From assembly GCA_002453275.1 (NCBI GenBank), contig DKGN01000028.1, positions 1 to 11,143 on the forward strand: a stretch of 11,143 bases of DNA, in the 5' to 3' direction. Under the pieces are notes generated by a model that saw only the letters and a list, made by a program, of their open reading frames with translations, did not search any database and was not told the origin of the DNA. The position numbers and the translations under genes were made by a program. The DNA comes from Caryophanales bacterium UBA6769. Its GTDB lineage: Bacteria; Bacillota; Bacilli; Bacillales; UBA6769. This document shows positions 5,807-11,143 of this stretch, one piece after another (the first letter of the stretch is position 1; every line of letters begins with the position of its first letter).

Positions 5807-7354
5807 TTAGTTATCGGATCGCCGTTTAACATCAAACGGGCGCATCATATCATAGTCTTCATGTTCCAATATGTGGCAATGCCATACATATCTCCCAGCA
5901 TAGGGAGCGAATTTTGCTACTATCCGTGTAACCGTACCAGGAGGAACGGTAATTGTATCTTTTAATCCACGATCGCTTTTAGATGGAGCTATAATCGGAC
6001 CTGTAAAAACAAGCTTACCTGTTTCATTATATAAATCTAAATCAAAGGCTTGATGCTCAAGTACTTGAAATTGGACAAGGTGAACATGCATCGGGTGTGC
6101 GAATGCAGTTGTATTCATGAACATCCAAATTTCCGTATCGCCTAATCGTGGCTTCTCCGTCACAGGGTCATCCCACATCCGATTCGTTAAAAGTAACAGT
6201 GGCCGACCATATTTATCTTGGGAGCCGACGAGCTTTAAATGACGAATAGTTTGAATGTTATGCTTCGATGGCAAAGGCAATTCACCTAAATACTTTGGGA
6301 TCACACTAGTATCTTCTTCAATTAATGACTGATTCACCCGAAACTGCATGACATTCGCATCTGTTTCTGGATCAAATGGACCACCACATCCCACACCATT
6401 TGTTAAAACAATGTATTCACCTTCATGCTGTGAAAAGTCAATAATGACGTCAACACGTTCAGCAGGATGCATATCAATTGTTTGCACTTTAACTGGTTTT
6501 GCTAATAGACCACCGTCAGACCCAATTTGATAAAAAGATTGTCCTGAATCGAGACTAAGTTCAAAATTACGGGTATTTGAAGCATTTAAAATTCGGAATC
6601 GATACTTTCGTGGTTCAACCTCTAAATATGGCCATACCTTTCCATTTACAAGGATTGTATCACCACAATAGAAAGGAACGACGGATGGATCAGGTCCATC
6701 TTCAAGTGGTGGGTCTGGCTGAGTCGGGTAAAATAATGAGCCATCCTCATTAAAGGAACGGTCCTGGATCAACAATGGAATTTCATAATCCCCACCTGGA
6801 AGGTTTAAGCTCTTTTCTTGTTGATCACGAACAATGTACATGCCTACAAGCCCCGCGTAAACGTTAATTCGTGTAATTCCAACGGCGTGATCGTGATACC
6901 AAAGAGTGCTTGCTCGTTGTTCGTTCGGATACTGATAAATCCTTCGGCGAAAGTCAGGACCTGTTTCAGCGAATCCGTTCGTAAACCAAGCGTCAGGATA
7001 ACCATCACTGTCGGGTGGGGTCGCTCCCCCGTGTAAGTGGACAACTGTTCTTACTTCAGGGTTTCCGGCAACACTATGAAGGGTTTGATCAATTGGAAGA
7101 AAGTGACGGCTTGGAAGCTCGTTTTTCCATAACACTTCGACAAACTCATCTTTTCTAACATCAATAATCGGCCCTGGGAACATACCCTCATAACCCCATA
7201 ATCGAGTCGGTCTTAAATCTCGGTGAAGCTTTTCGTGAAACTCTTTCATCGCGATTTCATAAAACGTTTTCTGAGAGTCTTTTCGTGTTGGTTTCACCGT
7301 TTTTAATTTCGGTAACGAATCAACAAATTTTTCTAACGTTCGACGTAAACGCAT
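5807..7354 (-). CDS. cotA: CotA-type multicopper oxidase (spore-coat laccase)
   Basis: CotA is the laccase / bilirubin oxidase of the outer spore coat; it oxidises phenolic substrates and reduces oxygen to water. From the ATG at 7354 the product is 515 residues, against 513 in Bacillus subtilis. All copper ligands are present one position higher than in that protein: His106 and His108, His154 and His156, His420, His423 and His425, and His492-Cys493-His494 with His498 and axial Met503. Cys230 and Cys323 match the known CotA disulfide. Glu499, next to the copper site, is kept. No signal peptide is present, as expected for a coat protein made in the mother cell. The frame stays open to an ATG at 7423, three bases after the yhaN stop, giving 538 residues. 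I chose 7354 because the homology starts there (RRTLEKFVDSLP) and a sporulation-type -10 lies upstream, although its ribosome site is weak. Confidence 0.92.
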   Translation of the reverse strand: MRLRRTLEKFVDSLPKLKTVKPTRKDSQKTFYEIAMKEFHEKLHRDLRPTRLWGYEGMFPGPIIDVRKDEFVEVLWKNELPSRHFLPIDQTLHSVAGNPEVRTVVHLHGGATPPDSDGYPDAWFTNGFAETGPDFRRRIYQYPNEQRASTLWYHDHAVGITRINVYAGLVGMYIVRDQQEKSLNLPGGDYEIPLLIQDRSFNEDGSLFYPTQPDPPLEDGPDPSVVPFYCGDTILVNGKVWPYLEVEPRKYRFRILNASNTRNFELSLDSGQSFYQIGSDGGLLAKPVKVQTIDMHPAERVDVIIDFSQHEGEYIVLTNGVGCGGPFDPETDANVMQFRVNQSLIEEDTSVIPKYLGELPLPSKHNIQTIRHLKLVGSQDKYGRPLLLLTNRMWDDPVTEKPRLGDTEIWMFMNTTAFAHPMHVHLVQFQVLEHQAFDLDLYNETGKLVFTGPIIAPSKSDRGLKDTITVPPGTVTRIVAKFAPYAGRYVWHCHILEHEDYDMMRPFDVKRRSDN

Positions 7355-7386
7355 CACAATCAGCTCTTTTACTAAGGATTTTAGTG

Positions 7387-7395
7387 TAGCATATG
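7387..7395 (-). promoter_or_regulatory. SigmaK-like -10 element before the laccase gene
   Basis: The minus strand reads CATATGCTA, an exact fit to the SigmaK -10 pattern CATAnnnTA. It ends 32 bases before the ATG at 7354, which suits transcription of a spore-coat gene. An AC pair lies about 14 bases upstream of it, shorter than the usual spacing of about 16, so the -35 match is poor. The element falls inside the longer reading from 7423 and favours the shorter start. Confidence 0.4.
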
Positions 7396-7426
7396 AAATC
7401 CCTCGTAACGTGATTGGACGCATTAC

Positions 7427-10417
7427 TCAAAATAACAAGTGACTTTTTTCTCCAAGATGGATAATCTCTTCTTGACATTTTTTCGCAATTCGTTCGTGAC
7501 AAGTGAAAAATAAAATTTGATGGTTCTCTGAATGCTCTCGAATCACGTGAAAAGCGGCCTCTCGGCGTTCACGATCAAAATGAACGAGAATGTCATCAAG
7601 TAAAATTGGAAAGCGTATTGATGATGGATATGCAACCGTGAGAGCGAGGCGTAACGACAAATAAAGCTGCTCTTGCGTCCCTCGGCTCAGTTCTTTCGGA
7701 GAAAAGCGAACCCCGTATTCGGATTCCACTAAAAACTCATTATCATCAACCGGAATCGAAATCGAATGATAAGCCCCATTTGTCATCTTAGAAAAGTATC
7801 GGGTCGCAATTTTAACGACTTTTGGAAGTCGTTCTTCACGAAAACGATCTTTCGTCTTCGTAAGTAGATGAAGGGCGATTGCATATGTTGCCCATTGCTC
7901 GGCGTCATAACGAAGCTCAGCCTTTCGTAATTCAAGCTTTTGAAGATTCGCATCATATTCGCCACCTTCTTCAATCGCACTCATCTCGACTCGAAGCTTT
8001 GCTAGCCGTTGCATGAGCTCGGATTCTTCTTGCTCGAGCTCATGTAAATGTTCCGTCCGTTGAGTAAGTAGCTCAGTAGCATCGACATTGTCCACTTTTA
8101 GCATCGTTTCCATTTGTTTATATTTCTCTGGATCGGAGACATGAAGTTGAATTTGCCGCTCAATCACCTGCATTTGTTCTTCAATTTCTTGTTTTTCAGC
8201 CCATGCTTTTCCTAGCTCTAGAAAGGCTTCTCTAGTTTCACATTGCACTACTTCCAACAGTCCGGTTATTTCTCCTTTATATTGTGAAATTTTTACTTTA
8301 AGAGCGTCGAACTGCTTCTCTTTTTCTTCTAACTGTAACGAACGCTCGGTTAGCTGTGTTTTTTTCGCCTTCTCTTCCTCTAGTAATCTGTTTAGTTTAA
8401 GTAAGAGTGACGTAACACTTTCTTCATCATTCAACTGAAAAGTCCTACATAGCGCGTGAACGTCTCGCTCATAATCATTAATCCATTGTTCGAGCTGTGC
8501 TTGTTCAGTCTTTGCTCTTTCAAGCTTCCTCGCTTGCTCTTTCGTGTCTTTTACTTGTTGAAAGAGAGCAAGCCAGTGAGTAATGGACAGTGTAGTAGGG
8601 TAGTTATGAGCTTGCGCCCATTGTTTTGCTTCCTCTGTTTTTGTGTGCAACGCTTGATCAAGTGTCGCATATTCACGTGAGAATCGTTCATAATCCATTT
8701 CGGATTGCTCTCGGTTGTGCTTTAAGACAAACCACTCTTTCCGACGATTCTCATCTACATGTAATTTGCTTTTTGCCGTGTCCACCTCAGGCTTTCCCTT
8801 ATCATTCTGTGCAGTGATTTGTTCCAACCGATGCGATTCTTCTTTTTTAAACTGACGCAATTGATTGCGCATCGTTTGCTTATGACGTTCAAATTTATAG
8901 AAAAATAACGAGGCGAGTCCACCGACTCCAAGAGCTACAAATGTTAAATATGCTTCACCTTTTAAAAAAAGTAAAACTGTAGCGATCAACGTTCCGACGA
9001 TTAAGCTACTATATATTAATAGTGAATTGTTTTTTTGAACATCAGCTAATTGGCGATCATATTGATCAAGAAGCTTATGAATGAACTTCTGCTCTTGTTC
9101 CAAGCGGTGTTCATCATGATTTTCAACAAGCGTTTGTAGCTCACTTTTTTCTTCTTCAGAAAGCAGCGTCTGTTTCAGTTGCGCTTCTCTTCCTTCGGTT
9201 AGTTTGAAGTGTTCTCGTGTCTCAGTTAGCTTTTTCTCTAAGTCTTTGCCTTGTTCTGTTAATTCCATTACGTCATTTGTAAGTTGTTCTAATTTTTCTT
9301 GTTCACTTAAGCTAACATCTGCTGTTAGAAGCTTTGACAATGTCCAATGTGGACCTAGCTGTTCCAAAAAGCTTTGAATCGCATGTTCATCATGTTTTAT
9401 TTGCTCTGTGATAAGGAGGAGCTGTTCTTGTTTCACACGATAGACTTCACTTCGTTCACGTAACAGTTCAATCGTGTCGGCCTCTGCTAACCAATCCTCA
9501 TTGACAATCGGTTTCTCCTCTCCAAGCTTAGTGATGCGTTGTTCAACTGTTCGCAGATCCGCTTCAAAATCGATCACTCTCGTTTGTAGCTGTTCTAAGC
9601 GTGCAACTCCATCCTCAGGAAATTGTTCAACAAACGGAAGCTCTTGTAATTCTAGCTTATAAAGCTGGATTTTTTCATATAATGGAGTAATCGCTTGTAA
9701 TGTTTTCAAAAATTGAAGCTCTTCATGAAGCTCGGTTTTTGCTTCCGATAGACGTGATAATTTCGTTGAAATTTCCTCTGTTTCATCTGCTTTTTCCTCG
9801 AAGTCTGCTTTTAAGCTTTCACTTTTTTTCAGATCTGTGGCGAGTGCGTTCAATTCAGTCAACGCTTCATTCATGATTGGCTTTCTGCCTCGGGGTAAAT
9901 AAAGCTCTGTTTGTTTCTTTTTAAGTTCAGCTTCTAATTTGTGTAACGATAAGTTGCCTGAAAGACTAGTTCCGAGTAAAAAGCGATTTAAATCATCTTC
10001 ATTTAATTTCTCCATTTCTTGCAAATGCTCTAATCTAGCTGAAAATATTTGCTGATAAAGCGGACGATCAACTGACTGTAGCAAGATCTGAAGCGCCTCT
10101 TCCCCAATCCTTTTATCATTTAATAAAATAATCGATTCCTCTGGCTCTCGATTTCGTACTCTTTCAATTGATAACAGACCGTGATTGTCTAACCGAGCCT
10201 TCAATTGTCCACCATAGCTTCCGCCTGATTTCGGCTCATATTGAAGCTCTGTTTGTTGGCGCTTCGGAAACCCGAATAACATCGTTTCTATGAACGATAA
10301 AATCGTCGATTTTCCCGCTTCATTTTTTCCATAAACAACGTGTAGAGACGAGCCAAGCTCAATCTCAAAGTCTTTTAAAAAACCGTAGCCGTAAATAAAG
10401 AGCTTCTTGATTTTCAT
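7427..10417 (-). CDS. yhaN: YhaN, SbcC-like AAA ATPase with coiled coils and a membrane hairpin
   Basis: YhaN is the SbcC/Rad50-like partner of the nuclease YhaO. This 996-residue protein (about 963 in Bacillus subtilis) has an N-terminal ATPase half with Walker A YGKNEAGKST (about 29-38). Long Glu/Gln/Lys-rich coiled coils occupy most of residues 170-880. The C-terminal half has the ABC signature LSRGTQEQ (910-917), Walker B FPILLDDILVHFD (936-948) and FFTCH (970-974). Two hydrophobic helices at about 466-485 and 489-507 sit in the middle of the coiled coil, where SbcC has a zinc hook; no CxxC hook is seen. They suggest attachment to the membrane. The ATG overlaps the yhaO stop by four bases, and AAGGAG lies 8 bases before it. 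DNA repair or end-processing is the likely role, but this is inferred from the family. Confidence 0.93.
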   Translation of the reverse strand: MKIKKLFIYGYGFLKDFEIELGSSLHVVYGKNEAGKSTILSFIETMLFGFPKRQQTELQYEPKSGGSYGGQLKARLDNHGLLSIERVRNREPEESIILLNDKRIGEEALQILLQSVDRPLYQQIFSARLEHLQEMEKLNEDDLNRFLLGTSLSGNLSLHKLEAELKKKQTELYLPRGRKPIMNEALTELNALATDLKKSESLKADFEEKADETEEISTKLSRLSEAKTELHEELQFLKTLQAITPLYEKIQLYKLELQELPFVEQFPEDGVARLEQLQTRVIDFEADLRTVEQRITKLGEEKPIVNEDWLAEADTIELLRERSEVYRVKQEQLLLITEQIKHDEHAIQSFLEQLGPHWTLSKLLTADVSLSEQEKLEQLTNDVMELTEQGKDLEKKLTETREHFKLTEGREAQLKQTLLSEEEKSELQTLVENHDEHRLEQEQKFIHKLLDQYDRQLADVQKNNSLLIYSSLIVGTLIATVLLFLKGEAYLTFVALGVGGLASLFFYKFERHKQTMRNQLRQFKKEESHRLEQITAQNDKGKPEVDTAKSKLHVDENRRKEWFVLKHNREQSEMDYERFSREYATLDQALHTKTEEAKQWAQAHNYPTTLSITHWLALFQQVKDTKEQARKLERAKTEQAQLEQWINDYERDVHALCRTFQLNDEESVTSLLLKLNRLLEEEKAKKTQLTERSLQLEEKEKQFDALKVKISQYKGEITGLLEVVQCETREAFLELGKAWAEKQEIEEQMQVIERQIQLHVSDPEKYKQMETMLKVDNVDATELLTQRTEHLHELEQEESELMQRLAKLRVEMSAIEEGGEYDANLQKLELRKAELRYDAEQWATYAIALHLLTKTKDRFREERLPKVVKIATRYFSKMTNGAYHSISIPVDDNEFLVESEYGVRFSPKELSRGTQEQLYLSLRLALTVAYPSSIRFPILLDDILVHFDRERREAAFHVIREHSENHQILFFTCHERIAKKCQEEIIHLGEKSHLLF

Positions 10418-11143
10418 TTTGAATGCTCCTTCATCAATTGTGTCAATACTAATCGTTCGGCTTGTTTTAAAAGTGCTTTTTTCTCCTCGTCTGAGAAGGA
10501 GTGAAGGAATGTACGGATATGTCGGTTATTTAAGAGTGGCTGGAATGCGTTTTCATAATCCGTATACGTATCGATCGTCGCAATAAGTTCACCGATAAAG
10601 TCACCACGTTTTTTTAATTCCTCGCGGTTCCAATCATCTAGCGTCTGCACATCTGTCTTCACAATCCATACGAACGGCTGTCGCTCATCTTCCCCGTCGT
10701 TCAATGCCCAGACCAAATCATCAAGTTCATTTGCTGATTGGAGTTGCTCACTCAATATACTGCTCCCGACGAAGCGAAGGTGGAGAAATGTATGTTTCCT
10801 ATCATCTCTCAGATGCTCCTTCATGACTTGAATTTTTTCTAAGAGGGAAGCAATTGCTTCAAGGTGTGTAATGTCAATTTCCTTTTCGTGCCATACGATT
10901 TCCGAGGTTGGAATAAACGTCGTTACCGGTGTCATTCCTTGAGAAAGCGACACGAGTATACAGCCTTTCTCTCCTAACTCCTTACGGTGCATCCCTTGAA
11001 TGTTGCCAGGATACACGATTGGTGGTTCCTGTGAGAGTATTTGTCGTTTATGGACGTGTCCTAACGCCCAATAGTCGAACCCCTTGTTGCGTAATTCCTT
11101 AACTGAGAAAGGAGCGTACGGGTCATGACCTGTTTGTCCATCC
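10414..11143 (-). CDS. yhaO: YhaO, Mre11/SbcD-like DNA nuclease, 5' end outside the window
   Basis: The frame is open from the stop at 10414 to the right edge, so 242 residues of the C-terminal part are visible. The visible start reads DGQTGHDPYAPFSVKEL. It is followed by GFDYWALGHVHKR, whose GHVH is the last metal-binding motif of calcineurin-like phosphoesterases of the Mre11/SbcD type, and then YPGNIQGMHRKELGEKG. The rest is the cap or partner-binding region typical of YhaO, about residues 240-410 of the full protein. A GTG at 11016 would give a 200-residue product but would cut off the GHVH motif, so it is an internal valine codon and not the start. YhaO overlaps YhaN by ATGA, and the two probably form a nuclease-ATPase complex like SbcCD. 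The remaining metal motifs lie beyond the edge. Confidence 0.92.
   Translation of the reverse strand, partial: DGQTGHDPYAPFSVKELRNKGFDYWALGHVHKRQILSQEPPIVYPGNIQGMHRKELGEKGCILVSLSQGMTPVTTFIPTSEIVWHEKEIDITHLEAIASLLEKIQVMKEHLRDDRKHTFLHLRFVGSSILSEQLQSANELDDLVWALNDGEDERQPFVWIVKTDVQTLDDWNREELKKRGDFIGELIATIDTYTDYENAFQPLLNNRHIRTFLHSFSDEEKKALLKQAERLVLTQLMKEHSK

Noticed and set aside
5759..7044. Several 60-72 codon frames on both strands within the laccase region
   Set aside because: All are shadows of the laccase gene, without ribosome sites or family features.
10414..11016. yhaO as a complete 200-residue protein starting at GTG 11016
   Set aside because: The frame continues open to the edge and includes the GHVH metal-binding motif, so the GTG is an internal valine codon.

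Overview
The window looks like chromosomal DNA of a low-GC, endospore-forming Bacillaceae species, possibly an alkaliphile. The main evidence is the set of recognisable Bacillus genes in this neighbourhood: prsA, yhaL, yhaM, yhaN, yhaO, the spore-coat laccase cotA and the secretion-stress pair cssR/cssS. Strong AGGAGG-type ribosome sites, several GTG/TTG starts and A+T-rich intergenic DNA agree with this. The very acidic, Glu-rich PrsA suggests an alkaliphile, but that is inference. There are no tRNA or rRNA genes, no CRISPR array, no intact insertion sequence and no phage genes.

Layout. Positions 1-52 may hold the first 17 codons of an unidentified minus-strand gene leaving the left edge. 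A ypmS-like DUF2140 membrane protein (165-758, minus) is divergent from a 61-residue two-helix membrane protein that I cannot name (832-1017, plus). prsA follows (1194-2120, plus), an extracytoplasmic foldase lipoprotein with its own promoter region. prsA converges on yhaL (2205-2471, minus) and the two share a bidirectional terminator hairpin. A 251-bp non-coding stretch (2472-2722) separates yhaL from the minus-strand run yhaM (2723-3661), cssS (3688-5049) and cssR (5046-5711). A strong terminator (5761-5792) lies between cssR and a CotA-type multicopper oxidase (5807-7354). The oxidase gene sits directly behind yhaN (7427-10417) and yhaO (10414 to beyond the right edge), which overlap by an ATGA.

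How the genes fit together. YhaO (Mre11/SbcD-like nuclease), YhaN (SbcC-like ATPase) and YhaM (3'-5' exonuclease with an HD domain) form a nucleic-acid processing set. In Bacillus subtilis, as I remember it, yhaO, yhaN, yhaM, yhaL and prsA are consecutive. Here a laccase and a CssRS system lie between yhaN and yhaM. This puts a sensor of misfolded secreted protein within 2 kb of the main secretion foldase, and places yhaM 26 bp behind cssS with no visible terminator. That rearrangement is the most interesting feature of the window.

I see no convincing sign of a wholly new biological system. The findings concern unusual gene order, start-site choices, a possible sporulation promoter element, a slippage-prone repeat in prsA and a few unexplained short segments.
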